The notes below the pieces were generated by a model, which saw only the letters and a list, made by a program, of their open reading frames with translations, searched no databases and had not been told where the DNA came from. The position numbers and the translations under genes were made by a program. A stretch of DNA of 64,000 nucleotides from Stomoxys calcitrans (Eukaryota > Arthropoda > Insecta > Diptera > Muscidae): NCBI RefSeq assembly GCF_963082655.1, contig NC_081552.1, positions 49,459,781-49,523,780 on the forward strand. Direction: 5' to 3'. Positions 1-10,987 of this stretch are shown one piece after another (the first letter of the stretch is position 1; the number at the start of each line of letters is the position of its first letter).

Positions 1-110
1 AGGTATGAAATTTTCACCGAATTTTGATGAAAGGTGGTTTATATATATACCCAAAGGTGGTGGGTATCCAAAGTTCGGCCCGGCCGAACTTAACGCCTTT
101 TTACTTGTTT
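1..110 (+). mobile_element. DINE-like element, subfamily B, 3' end only
   Basis: The window opens inside an element. What is visible is the last ~110 bp of subfamily B: the conserved stretch that includes GGTGGTGGGTATCC, then the 15-nt hairpin TTCGGCCCGGCCGAA (74-88), then the fixed tail TTAACGCCTTTTTACTTG. The same end recurs at 29860-29950 and 53360-53463. The rest of the element lies outside the window. Confidence 0.75.
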
Positions 111-111
111 T

Positions 112-152
112 TCCAAGATTCGGCCTGGCCGAACTTATAACTCTTTACTTGT
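112..152 (+). mobile_element. Second DINE-like hairpin end, fragment
   Basis: A second, diverged hairpin (TTCGGCCTGGCCGAA, 119-133) followed by an ACTCTTTACTTG tail lies directly after the first. It has no body of its own. Either two ends have landed next to each other or the terminus has been duplicated. Confidence 0.5.
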
Positions 153-197
153 TGTAGTTGTTGTTGCTACTACATTTTTAGCAGAATCCATGGTGGT

Positions 198-382
198 GGG
201 TACTCTGCCATGTAAAACTTCTCTCCAAAGAGGTGTCGCATGTTCGGCACGCCGTTCGGAATCGGCTATAAAGAGGAGGCCCCTTATCATTGAGCTTAAA
301 CTTTAAACGGACTGCACTCATTGGTATGTGAGAAGTTTACTCCTGTTCTTAAGCGGAATGTTCATAGGCAAAAATTTGCATT
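198..382 (+). mobile_element. tRNA-derived SINE, head missing
   Basis: Matches the body and tail of the full SINE at 1759-2062 (ACTTCTC(T/A)CCAAAGAGGTGTCGC, CCTTATCATTGAGCTTAAA, and the GGCAAAAATTTGCAT end). The tRNA-like promoter part is absent, so this copy is 5'-truncated. Confidence 0.7.
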
Positions 383-397
383 CTGATTTGGCTGACA

Positions 398-941
398 TTT
401 TTTGCTATGGTGATTTCTATGACATTCAACAGATAAGCCATTTATGATCCGAACCGGCTTAAAAGCTGATACACCTGCCATGTAAACCGATCTTCTGATT
501 ATACTTCTTGAGCCTCCAGAGGGCGCAATTCTTATTCGATTTTGCACAATGGCTTCTCCTATGGTCTTTAACATACGTGGTCGGTCCAAAATTTTAATAT
601 AATTATATCGACCTCCCCACTGTCATTCCTATGCACCTAGAGGGTGCAGTTCTTGCACTAAGTATGGCTTGGATCGATCCAAATTATTTCATAAGCTGAT
701 ATAGCTCCCATATTGATCGCTCTTTCGATTTTAATTCTTAAGCCTCTATAGGCCTACCCCGATATTTTCCACTCTCACTTCTACTAAAGTCTCCATTATT
801 GAATCCAAGTATGGTCCTAATCGGTTCATAACCTGATGTAGCTCCAAGAACTTGAAGAACTATATCAGAGCTTAACAAATGCTATCCATACTGGAGGGTA
901 TGCAAGATTCGGCTCGGCGGAACTTAGCACGCTTTTACTTG
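398..941 (+). mobile_element. DINE-like element, subfamily A, decayed
   Basis: About three degenerate tandem units carry the recurring phrases GATCCGAACCGG, CTGATA and TTCTTGAGCCTC. They are followed by GGAGGGTATGCAAG, a mutated hairpin (TTCGGCTCGGCGGAA, 908-922) and the subfamily A tail CTTAGCACGCTTTTACTTG. The left end with the microsatellite is missing. Confidence 0.65.
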
Positions 942-1758
942 TTCTCTCCTAATTTAAAAAATTTAAGTGTTTCTATATTTTCCTAGATTATTTGGTTTCT
1001 CTTGGAATTAAATCTGCACTCCTCTTGCTCCCTGTCCCAAGCAATTGCCGCAAACGGACCACAACATTCACACAAGCATATAGCCATAGCCCATATACAT
1101 ATATGTTTGCATCTCTTTGTAGCAATCCCAAACGAAATTAGTATCAATTTTTCCTGGTCAATCAAAGAAGAACAATTTCTTTGACTTATTTCGGTTTCGA
1201 ACTCTTTTTTTTTCTGATTCGGAATATTTGAAATGTATCTTGTGTGAATAAACATTTTGAAAATAAATTAAATTTTTGTAAACAAGATGTGGAGCACAGA
1301 GGCAGGCTGGACAGACGAATGACCACAGACAAACAAAAGACTTGGTCGTTTGTCCAGGTTCTCGGTTGCATTTGAAAATTCAATGTGCAACAAATCATCT
1401 GCAATTACTTTGCCAATAAAAATCAGTTCCATTCTTTAGTTTCGTTTCATTTTTTCTACTCCTGATATGCTTTCACTTGATTTTATTCGTATGGGAAAGG
1501 AGACACAATACGAAAAAGAATTTCAAGCAACTGACAGAGAGATAAAACAAATCACCTAAGGTGATGATAGTTTAAACTGGGTGCTCATTTTTATTAAAAA
1601 AAAAATCAATATATAGAATTTCCCAAAATTGCCTATACAAACATCAAATTCAACAAAATTTTTTATAGCTAAGATTTAAAAAACAAAAGAAATTAAATTT
1701 CATAAAACAAACATTTTTAAAATTTTTATTTTTTTTTAAATTTAAAAAAAAGTGCGAA
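942..1758. other. Unassigned AT-rich DNA
   Basis: No repeat seen elsewhere in the window, and no ORF with recognisable content on either strand. The short open frames near 983-1404 contain no known motif. Homopolymer A/T runs are present near 1600-1750. Confidence 0.5.
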
Positions 1759-2062
1759 GGCCACCGTAGCGCAGAGATTAGCATGTCCGCTTATGACGCT
1801 GAATGCCTGGGTTCGAATCCTGGCGAGACAATCAGAAAAAATGTTCCCCTCCCAATGCTGCCAACATTTGTGAGGTACTATACCATGTAAAACTTCTCAC
1901 CAAAGAGGTGTCGCATTGCGGCACGCCGTTCGAACTCGGCTATAAAAGGGAGGCCCCTTATCATTGAGCTTAAAACTTAAATCGGACTGCACTCATTGAT
2001 ATGTGTGAAGTTTGCCCCTGTTCCTTAGTCGAATGTTCATGGGCAAAATTTGCATTTGCATA
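1759..2062 (+). mobile_element. tRNA-derived SINE, full-length copy
   Basis: The head looks like a tRNA gene with an internal RNA polymerase III promoter: an A-box-like stretch (TAGCGCAGAGATTAGCATG) and a perfect B box (GGTTCGAATCC). The ~230-bp body is tRNA-unrelated and ends with GGCAAAATTTGCATTTGCAT. At least nine more complete or partial copies occur in this window at 198, 2072, 7041, 10242, 56206, 56939, 57592, 57968 and 60320, so the unit is clearly mobile. I cannot say which tRNA it derives from. SINEs depend on LINE enzymes for movement; the partner is unknown here. Confidence 0.85.
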
Positions 2063-2071
2063 TTACATTCC

Positions 2072-2326
2072 ATTGGGGGACAGATGCAAACTTCTCACGT
2101 ATCAATAAGTGCTGCCCGTTTCATATTGAAGCTCAATGATAGGGGGCGATAGTTGATAGTGCGATACCTCTTTGTTGAGAAGTTGTTACATGACTGCCAT
2201 GCCTTATGATACGGTACCTTGCAAAAGTCGCCAGCACCGCTGAACATTTTTTGCGGATGTTCTCGCCAGTATTCGAACCCAGTCTTTTAGCCTCATAGAC
2301 GGATCTCCTCTGCGCAACGATTAGCA
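2072..2326 (-). mobile_element. tRNA-derived SINE, diverged
   Basis: Reverse-complement copy of the same SINE. The B box is intact (GGTTCGAAT on the minus strand); the body carries several indels. It lies tail to tail with the copy at 1759-2062, separated by only about 10 bp. Confidence 0.75.
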
Positions 2327-3305
2327 TTTTACTTCTAGGAAAATAAAATTCCGACAAAATTATCTTCAGAAATAAAAAATATTGCGTATTATTTAAAATC
2401 TTAATGGCAACACTTACTCTAACAGCAGGCCAGTTTTGTGGATCCTTCAATCCTGCCATATGAGAGACTCTTTATAAGTTTGACTGACTGTTTATGTGCA
2501 TCTCTTGCTGTTAGACTCCCCTTGAGCAGCAATCGATATTTCTCTTAGTTGTGCAAATAATGCAAACAAACCATATGGCTTCCTTTGATCCATCCATCCA
2601 TCCATTCATGGACCCATATTGTCAGATAATGTGGTGTACAAAAGCCATCAATGAAATGAATGAAATACCCCAATGAATGAATGAACGTATGAATGAAATG
2701 CTCAATATGTTAAAGCACAGCCATATGACTTAAGTATTATTATAAAGATGTAGCAAATCTATTTACACACACACACACACAAACCTCCTCCTCCTCATGT
2801 CCTCACACACCAATGATGCACTTTATGGAATTGAGTGCACTAACTACAACCCTGCATACATTTTTGATCGCCAAATAATCTTCCGTGAATCTTCTAGATG
2901 AAGCTTATGATCGCGGACGAGCTGGTCTAAGAGTCGTAGACGATTCCCCCGTCGCGAGGAGTCCTCAAGACGACTCTTCTGGAAGAGTGTTTCGCGAATC
3001 TTCCATATGAGTTGCTAGCGAGTAAGTCCGAAGAGCCTTGGAAGATCTAAGAATCGCTCAAGAATCGTATGGACGAGTAAACGATTAGTGTTTTTTAGAG
3101 GATTTGTGTTGTTTCTAGAAGAGTTGCGCATTACTCGTCTTGATGAGTCACAAATAAGTGTTTTGTAAATATTGTTCTGTAAGAGTTGCATGTTATTCCC
3201 TTGGAAGATCTAAAAATGCATTATTTTGTTTATCAAAAACATAACAACTACGAAAAACTTAAAAAAAAATGTTCGTTTTCGTCTTACCAAGTACCAATCG
3301 TTATA
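2327..3305. other. Non-coding DNA with short microsatellites
   Basis: Contains (CCAT)n near 2588-2612, degenerate (GAAT)n near 2652-2702, and (AC)n followed by (CTC)n near 2766-2800. The 2880-3300 part is rich in short inverted words such as AAGAGTCG / CGACTCTT and AATCTTCC / GGAAGATC. The same words recur at 4040-4330 on the other side of the mariner element. This suggests an older repeat of unknown type that the mariner split. Confidence 0.45.
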
Positions 3306-3912
3306 AAGGGTGATTTTTTTGAGGTTAGGATTTTCATGCATTAGTATTTGACAGATCACGTGGGATTTCAGACATGGTGTCAAAGAGAAAGATGCTCAGT
3401 ATGCTTTGACATTTCATCATGAATAGACTTACTAACGAGCAACGCTTGCAAATCATTGAATTTTTTTACCAAAATCAGTGTTCGGTTCGAAATGTGTTCA
3501 AATTTTGACAAATTTTGTTCAGCGATGAGGCTCATTTCTGGTTGAATGGCTACGTAAATAAGCAAAATTGCCGCATTTGGAGTGAAGAGCAACCAGAAGC
3601 CGTTCAAGAACTGCCCATGCATCCCGAAAAATGCACTGTTTGGTGTGGTTTGTACGCTGGTGGAATCATTGGACCGTATTTTTTCAAAGATGCTGTTGGA
3701 CGCAACGTTACGGTGAATGAACACATTTCGAACCGAACACTGATTTTGGTAATAAAATTCAATGATTTGCAAGCGTTGCTCGTTAGTAAGTCTATTCATG
3801 ATGAAATGTCAAAGCATACTGAGCATCTCTCTCTTTGACACCATGTCTGAAATCCCACGTGATCTGTCAAAAACTAATGCATGAAAATCCTAACCTCAAA
3901 AAAATCACCCTT
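3306..3912. mobile_element. Fold-back Tc1/mariner derivative, copy 1
   Basis: A 607-bp element bounded by TA on both sides and by AAGGGTGA / TCACCCTT. The arms 3306-3500 and 3718-3912 are 195-bp inverted repeats. Each arm carries not just a transposon end but also the start of a transposase gene: an ATG followed by a helix-turn-helix-like N-terminus that includes LTNEQRLQIIEF. The middle (3501-3717) encodes a transposase piece with FSDEAHFWLNGYVNKQNCR, which contains the first catalytic Asp motif of Tc1/mariner enzymes. The second and third acidic motifs are missing, so it cannot encode a working transposase. The structure is best explained by inverted duplication of one end onto the other. 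Confidence 0.85.
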
Positions 3913-4690
3913 TATAAGCCAAATAAGAAATAAGCCAAATAAGAAACCAAACATCGAATAACAAAATTCAATTCTAGTTCTAAACGCACCAATCATGAAA
4001 ATAAAATCAATCGCGACAAGCTGACTTACGCGATTTATGAACCAATCTTCTGGAGGAGTATAACGCTATGAGATGGTTAACATTCGTCGCGAAAAGTCGC
4101 TAAAACTTCGGCATACGCAATGGATTGTCCAATTATAACCTAGAAGAGTCTTTCGCGACTCATACGGACGATTAAAATGCAACGGGTTGTTAAAGAATCA
4201 TCGCAAAAAATTATTAAAACTTCCACACACGCAATGGATAGTCCAATGATATCCCAAAAGAGTATACTTTGCGACTCATAAATAAGAACAATTGCGTACA
4301 AATCTTCTAGAAGATTGTTTTATTCATCGCAGAGACGAAAAAATGTTTGCAGGGAACTGTTTCGTCAGTGAGAACAAATGCAGACAATCATCATCCATAG
4401 GGCATATAAATATTTGTATGTGTGTGTGAATATATCCATTTATTTATACATCCATCTATCCGTCCAACGATACACCTTTAGTTGTCTGGTTGAATATCTC
4501 ATATACAAACAATTCAACTTTTTTGTATGTATTTTATTGGGCAGACATCCTCCTATTCATTCATGATCGACAAATGGCAAAAGGGATAACGATATAAAAA
4601 AATTCACTAAGAAAAGTTTATTCTAGCGAAAGTTTTCTGAAAATTTTAAATCATAAATCTTATTTTTAAAGAAAATATTTTAAACAAGTA
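3913..4690. other. Non-coding flank with repeated short words
   Basis: The right-hand continuation of the AAGAGTC/GACTCTT-rich sequence runs to about 4340, followed by AT-rich DNA. No coding signal seen. Confidence 0.4.
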
Positions 4691-4691
4691 A

Positions 4692-5744
4692 CAAGTAAAA
4701 GCGTGCTAAGTTCGGCCGGGCCGAATCTTATATACCCTCCACCATGGCTCGCATATGTCGAGTTCTTTTCCCGGCATCTCTTCTTAGGGAAAAAAAGAAT
4801 ATAAGAAAAGATTTGCTCTGCTATTAGAGCGATATCAAGATATGGTCCGGTTTGGACCACAATTAAATTATATGTTGGAGACCTGTGTAAAATGTCAGTC
4901 AATTCGAATAAGAATTGCGCCCTTTGTGGGCTCAAGAAGTAAAATAGAGAGATCGATTTATATGGGAGCTATATCAGGCTATAAACCGATTCAGACCATA
5001 ATAAACACGTATGTTAATGGTCATGAGAGAATCCGTTGTACAAAATTTCAGGCAAATCGGATAATAATTGCGACCTCTAGAGGCTCAAGAAGTCAAGATC
5101 CCAGATCGCTTTATATGGCAGCTATATCAGGTTATGAACCGATTTGAACCATATTTGGCACAGTTGTTGGATATCATGACAAAATACTACGTGCCAAAAT
5201 TCATTCAAATTGGATAAGAATTGCGCCCTCTAGAGGCTCAAGAAGTCAAGACCCAAGATCGGTTTATATGACAGCTATATCAGGTTATGGACTGATTTGA
5301 ACCATACTTGGCACAGTTGTTGGATATCGTAACAAAACACGTCGTGCAAAATTTCATTCCAATCGGATAAGAATTGCGCACTCTAGAGGCTCAAGAAGTC
5401 AAGACCCAAGATCGGTTTATATGGCAGCTATATCAAAACATGGACCGATATGGCCCATTTACAATACCAACCGACCTACACTAATAAGAAGTATTTGTGC
5501 AAAATTTCAAGCGCCTAGCTTTACTCCTTCGGAAGTTAGCGTGCTTTCGACAGACAGACGGACGGACGGACGGACGGACGGACGGACGGACGGACAGACG
5601 GACGGACATGGCTAGATAGACATAAAATTTCACGACGATCAAGAATATATATACTTTATGGGGTCTCAGACGAATATTTCGAGTAGTTACAAACAGAATG
5701 ACGAAATTAGTATACCCCCCATCTTATGGTGGAGGGTATAAAAA
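4692..5744 (-). mobile_element. DINE-like element, subfamily A, complete
   Basis: Left end: tail CAAGTAAAAGCGTGCTAAG, then hairpin TTCGGCCGGGCCGAA (4711-4725), then subterminal repeat TATACCCTCCACCATGG. The core is diverged tandem units of ~150 bp, each carrying CTCTAGAGGCTCAAGAAG and GATCGGTTTATATGG. Right part: (ACGG)n microsatellite (~5557-5607), a conserved block containing GACGATCAAGAATATATA, and the matching subterminal repeat ATGGTGGAGGGTATA (~5727-5741). The plan matches DINE-1/mini-me and Helentron-associated elements. No transposase or Rep/helicase is encoded, so it is non-autonomous. Confidence 0.75.
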
Positions 5745-5747
5745 CGT

Positions 5748-6812
5748 GTTAAGTTTCGCCGTACCACCACCAAGGATAAAATAACCATCCTCTTTTAAAA
5801 CAACCCCCCTACCACATCCATAGTAATATGCAAATGGGAGTTGGCTGGATTATATTTGATTCAGGTCCCAAGAACTCTTCTACAAGCCACAGTTTTAGCG
5901 AAATCGTTTAACAAATTCGCTTTTTATGGGATTAAGACCCAAAATTGGAAGATCGGTTCATATGGCAGTTATATCTAAATAAAGTCTGCTGGTCGGATGA
6001 CGGGAATCTTAATACAAGTCACTGTGTCTAATTCCACCGAAATCGGGTAATAAATGCAGCTTTTATGGACTTAAGACACTTAATCGTCAGCTCCGTCTAT
6101 ATGTCAGCTATATCTGAATAAAGACCGATCTGAACCATATTTGGGTCGGATATCAGGAGACTTTTATCAACTCACTATTTAAAATTTCAACGAAATCGGA
6201 TAAAAATTACGACTTTTATGGACCTAAGACCCTCAATCGTCAGATCGTTCTATATGGCAGCTATATCTAAATGTTGACCAATCTGGGCCATATCTATTTA
6301 TAATTTTAGCGAAATGAGATAATAATTGGGACTTTTGTGGCCTTAAGACGCTTATTGGCAGATCGGCCTATATGGCAACTATATGTAAATATAGTCCGAT
6401 CGGAATCATATTTAAGTCGGATGTCTGGAGTCATAAAACAACTCACTTTTTTTCATCGAATAATAATTGCGCCCTCTAGCAGCTCAAGAAGTCAAGATCC
6501 GAGATTCGTTTTAATGGGAGCTATATCAGTATATAAACCGATTTTTACCATACTTGGCACAGTTGTTGGAAGTTTAAACAACCCACTTCAAGCCTTCAAT
6601 TCAGCGAAATCGGGTAATAATTGCGCCCTCTATCTCTAAATTTTAAGCGCCTATCTATTTCTTTGAAATTTGGCGTGCTTTCGAAAAACAGACGGACGGA
6701 CGGCCAGGGCTAAATCGACTTGGGTACTTCGTGGGGTCACAGATCAACATTTCGATGTATTACAAACGAAATGACGAATTTAGTATACCCCCTATGGTGG
6801 AGAGCATAAAAC
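5748..6812 (-). mobile_element. DINE-like element, mixed subfamily, decayed
   Basis: Units of both subfamily types follow one another, with the subfamily B phrase TTTATGGACCTAAGACCCT and the subfamily A phrase GCTCAAGAAGTCAAGATCC. A short (ACGG)n tract lies near 6695, and the element ends in TATACCCCCTATGGTGGAG. The hairpin end at the left is collapsed (TTTCGCCGTACC near 5755). It may be a recombinant of two elements. Confidence 0.55.
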
Positions 6813-7040
6813 CGAAGCAAGTGTATATCCTTAACGCCAGTGCTACCCCGGAGTATCGGCCACACTCACTCAAGTACCCACTCCCCTAGATATTCCGATG
6901 TTCCGCGATTGAGCGTGTTAAAGATTCTATCACGTCCCTCGTCGAAACAAATCCATCTATCCACGTATCTGAGGAGAATTGACAGAGAACCATCTGCAAA
7001 TTCGCAGATGTACTCCTCTTCACAGCCTACCGCCGTGTAA

Positions 7041-7092
7041 AAATGCAAATTTGCAAATGACTATTCCTTTAAGGAATAGGGGCAAACTTTCT
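7041..7092 (-). mobile_element. SINE tail fragment
   Basis: Reverse complement of the SINE's last ~50 bp (AATGCAAATTTGC and GGAATAGGGGCAAACTTT). Confidence 0.55.
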
Positions 7093-7155
7093 CTTTGGCA
7101 TGGCATCAGCCATGATTAACCTCTACCTATCCTTCAATCCACTTCTTCTAGACTG

Positions 7156-7645
7156 CTACAACAATAACACAACCGAATCAGGGATTAGGTTAGAGACATA
7201 ACGCTTGTAACGAAAAGTGATCACACTGCTTCTTTTGAGAACAGTTGTAAGGTACTCGACTACAGGTAGATAGAGATTATTCAGCATCAGTGCAGAGATT
7301 TCGTGTGGGCCCAACGCCTTGGATGGATGACTTGGTGCCATGGGTAACATTCTTAACTTCCTGCACGGTAAATTGTGACGGCTGTCCATCGGCTCGGAGA
7401 CCACGGAACAAACGATCTCTTCGGATCAGTCACAGTTACGTCGCCAAAAGTGACTGTAGTCCAGTCTGATCCGGTTGTAGAACGTTCGGGGTTTTTCCGC
7501 TGTTCCTGATAACCATGTTCGTGGATAAAATATGGTCAAAAAATATATCATTGCGTGCGTTGGCGTCCCCTCCAAGTATAAGGATATGCCCCTTGGCTTC
7601 ACAGCATCCGGCCGAAGCTTGAACCATATCTGACTAGGAGTCGGC
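7156..7645 (-). mobile_element. Jockey/R1-type LINE fragment
   Basis: On the minus strand, 7436-7627 encodes a piece with ILGGDANARND, like the GGDxNAH motif of LINE AP-type endonucleases. 7156-7404 encodes KALGPHEISALMLNNL followed by PVVEYLTTVL, typical of the region just before the reverse transcriptase core (usual form KAxGPDGI). The frames differ and the part between the two domains is missing, so this is a collapsed, dead copy. The clade (Jockey, R1 or I-like) is a judgement from the motif style. Confidence 0.65.
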
Positions 7646-7774
7646 ATTACCAATCTTAGGCGGTTAAGAATTTTTGTTAGAATTTGGTTTTTTTCTGTAG
7701 AAAATTTTGTCAGAATTTTTTTTTTTATAGAAATATTTGTCAAAATTTAATTTCTACAAAAAACTTTGTATTCT
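7646..7774. repeat. Short ACAAAATTTTCTATAGAAAT-type degenerate repeat
   Basis: A loosely repeated ~30-bp word built from TTTTGTCAAAATTT and TTTCTATAGAAA. The same word forms patches near 10000, 12760, 17510-17580, 30020-30340, 45260-45400, 46480-46740 and 49590-49920. Confidence 0.4.
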
Positions 7775-9055
7775 TATACCCACCGACATAGGATGGGAGT
7801 ATACTAATCTAGTCATTCATTATAACCCCTCGAAATATTGATCTGCGACCCCTTGAATTTCTGGATCGTCTCGACATTCTGAGTTCATCTAGTCACGTCC
7901 ATCCGTCTCCCGAAATCAGGATAGCGGTCGAACGCGTAAAGTAAGCCGCTTGAAAATTTGCACAGATACTTTTTGTTAATGTAGGTGGATGGGTATTGCA
8001 AATGGGCCATGTCGTTCAGATTTGGATGTGGTTCCCACATAAACCGATCTCCTGATTTGATTTCTTGAGCCACTAGAAGGCTCAATTTTAATCCGATTCA
8101 GCTGAATTTTGGAACAAGGACTTACATTGTTATTTCCGTTATCCATGCTCAGTACGATCCGAATCGGTTTATAAACAGATATAGCCTCTATATAAACCGA
8201 TTCCCGGATTTGACTTCTTGAGCCTTTAGAAGCCTCTAGTATCATCCGATTTGGCTAAAATTTGGAACAAAGACTTGTGTTATGACTTCCCACATCTATG
8301 CCAAGTATGATCCGAATCGGTCTATAAGCAGATATAGCCCCCTGAAAACCGATTCCCTGACTTGACTTCTAGAGCCCTTAGAAGCCTCAATATTCATCCG
8401 ATTGGACTGAAATTTGGAACAAAGGCTCACGTTATGACTTCAAACATCCATGTCCAGTATGATCCGAATCGGTCTATAAACAGATATAGCTATCATATAA
8501 ACCGATCCCCGCATTTGATTTCTTGGCTGAAATTTGGAACAACATTTTGTGTTATGACTCCCAACATCCATGCCAAATATGATTTGAATCGGTCTATAAA
8601 CAGATATAGCCCCCATATAAACCGATGAAATTTGGAGAAAAGACTTGAGTTATGACTTCCAGCATTCAAGCTAAGAATCGGTCTATAATCAGATATAGCC
8701 CCCAAATAAACCGATCCCCGAATCTGACTTCTTGAGCCCACAGAAGCCTCCATTTTCATCTGATTTGGCTGAAATTTAGAACAAAGACTTGACTTATGGC
8801 TTCCAATATCCCTGCAAAGTATGATCCGAATCGGTCTATAATCAGATATAGCCCCCATATAAATCGATCTCCACATTTGACTTCTTCAGCCCTTAGAAGC
8901 CTGAATTTTCATCTGATTCGGTTGAAATTTGGCCCAAAAACCTATCTTATGACTTTTAACGTCAGTATCAAGTTTTATCCAAATCGGTCAATATGGTGAT
9001 ATTGGCCCCTCTAAGTACCGATAATTCAAATACATGCTCAGTTGATAAGGGTACA
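7775..9055 (+). mobile_element. DINE-like element, subfamily A variant, 3' end missing
   Basis: Starts with the subterminal repeat TATACCCACCGACATAGGATGG and the conserved block. About seven tandem units of ~152 bp follow, with GATCCGAATCGGTCTATAA at 8309 and 8461; some units carry ~30-bp deletions. The hairpin terminus is absent at the right. Confidence 0.65.
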
Positions 9056-9067
9056 ATTTTTGTTATT

Positions 9068-9980
9068 TTTTATACCCTCCACCGTAGGATGTGAGTACAC
9101 TAATTTGGTCTTTCTGTTTGTAACACCTCGAAATATGCGTTTAAAACCCAATAATGTATACATATCGTCATGATCGTCATGATATTTTAAGTCGATCTAG
9201 CCATACCGGTCCGTCCGTCTGTCGAAGACACGCGAACTTTGGAAGAAACAAAGCTAGGCGCTTGAAATTTAGCACAAATACTTTTTAATGGTGCAGGTAG
9301 ATTGGGATTGTAAATTGGCCAAATCGGTTCATGTTTTGATATGGCTGCAATATAAACCGATCTTGGGTCTAGCCTTTTTGAGCCTCTAAAGAGTGCAATT
9401 CTCGTCCGATTTGACTGAAATTTTGCACACTATGTTTTGGTATCACTTCCAACAACTGTGCTAAGTATGGTTCAAATCGGTTTATAAACCGATCTTGGGT
9501 CTTGACTTCTTCAGCTTTTGGAGGGCGCTATTCTTATCCGATTTGGCTGTAATTTTGCACGTGGTGCTTTGGTATCACTTCCAACAACTTTGCTTATTAT
9601 GGTTTAAATCGTTTCATACCCTGGTATAGCTGCCATATAAACCGGTCTTGGTTCTTGACTTCTTGAGCCGCTAGAGGGCGCAATTCTCATCCGATTTGTT
9701 TGAAGTTTTGCATGATGTGTTTTGTTATGACTTTCAACAACTGTGCGAAATATGGCGCAAATCGGTACATAACCTGACATAGCTGCCATATAAGCAGCTG
9801 CCGATCTGTTATCTTGAATTCTTGAGCTTCTATAGGGGGGCAATTCTCAACCGATTTGGCACAAATTTTGTACAACGACTTCTCTCTTGAACTTCAGCAT
9901 ACATATGACCATGGCCTGAATCAACCTATAGCTTGATAGAGCTCTCATATGAACTGATCTCCTGATTTTGCTTCTTGTTT
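9068..9980 (+). mobile_element. DINE-like element, subfamily A, 3' end missing
   Basis: Begins TATACCCTCCACCGTAGGATG, then the conserved block (GTCATGATATTTTAAGTCGA), a short GTCCGTCCGTCTGTCG tract and ~4-5 tandem units with TTCTTGAGCC and GATCTTGGGTCTTG. It lies head to tail with the previous element. No hairpin end seen. Confidence 0.65.
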
Positions 9981-10099
9981 TTAATAAATAAATTTTGTCA
10001 ATATTCTATAGAAAAAATTGTCATAGTTTTACTTCATACCATCGAATATTGTCCAGCTGCAGGCCGTTGGGTTCTGTTTCTATTCCCTAGAGAACCAGT

Positions 10100-10175
10100 G
10101 AGGAAAGGCACAAGTCAGTCGGGGTTGACTATATAATACCCTACACCACCATTATGGAGGTGTAGGGTATATTAC
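10100..10175 (-). repeat. Terminus of another Helentron-like family (type D)
   Basis: GAAAGGCACAAGTCAGTCGG leads into a perfect 12-bp inverted pair ATACCCTACACC (10136-10147) and GGTGTAGGGTAT (10159-10170). Related ends occur at 39971-40005 and 60640-60712. The layout mirrors the DINE ends but the sequence differs, so it is probably a separate family. Confidence 0.45.
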
Positions 10176-10241
10176 CATACACTACTTTTAATATATGGAA
10201 ACTATGGTGAGATCCAGTCAGACTTTAATGTTGCATACCTA

Positions 10242-10456
10242 TGGTGGTTTTTCCCTCCTAATGCTGCCAACACTTGTGCCATGTAAAACTTCTCTCCAAA
10301 GAGATGTCGCACTGCGGCACGCCGTTCAGTCTCGTCTATAAAAAGGAGGCCCCTTATCATTAAGCTTAAACTCTAATCGGACTTCACTCATTGATATGTG
10401 AGAAGTTTGCCCCTGTTCCTTAGTGGAATGTTCGTGGGCAAAATTTGCATTTGCAT
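10242..10456 (+). mobile_element. tRNA-derived SINE, head missing
   Basis: 5'-truncated copy. It has TGGTTTTTCCCTCCTAATGC, the body and the final GGCAAAATTTGCATTTGCAT, but no A or B box. Confidence 0.75.
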
Positions 10457-10489
10457 GAAAATATAAAATATATTGTAATTATATAAGAT

Positions 10490-10987
10490 TTTCTTACGAT
10501 AGGACCTAAATTGTGGCTACTACAGCCTTAAAGGCCATATCGAATGAAAGATATATATCTCAAAGCTATATCTAAATTGCGACCGTTTTTTATGAAATTT
10601 GCACATTTACTAAGACGTCAAATAAAACACCTCACCCTTAAATTTGTTGAGATCGGAACAAAACTATGGCTTCTACAGCCTTAGAAGGCCATATCGGGAG
10701 CTATATCTAAATCTGAACGGATTTTAATGAAAATTTGCACACTAACTGAGACGTCAAATAAAACACCTCACCCTTAAATTTGTTGAGATCGGAACAAAAC
10801 TTTGGCTTCTACAGCCTTAGAAGGTCATATCGGGAGCTATATCTAAATCTCAACCAATTTTAATGAAATTTTGCACACTTACTGAGACGTCAAATAAAAC
10901 ACCTGACGCTTAAATTTCTAAAGATCAGACCATATCGGGAGCTAAATCTAAACGGATTATAATCAAATTTTCCACGCGTATGAAGAC
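10490..10987. repeat. 136-bp tandem repeat family (type C), left part
   Basis: Three to four units sharing GACGTCAAATAAAACACCTC and GGCCATATCGGGAGCTATAT. The distance between successive AATAAAACAC words is 136 bp (10621, 10757, 10893). The array resumes at 12629, after the inserted MITE. Confidence 0.65.

Noticed and set aside
1780..1835. Possible tRNA gene
   Set aside because: A and B boxes are present, but the cloverleaf is not closed and the same head recurs with a fixed 230-bp body: it is a SINE.
2880..4340. Possible large fold-back transposon around the mariner element
   Set aside because: Short inverted words (AAGAGTCG/CGACTCTT) are frequent on both sides, but I could not define ends or a consistent alignment by eye.
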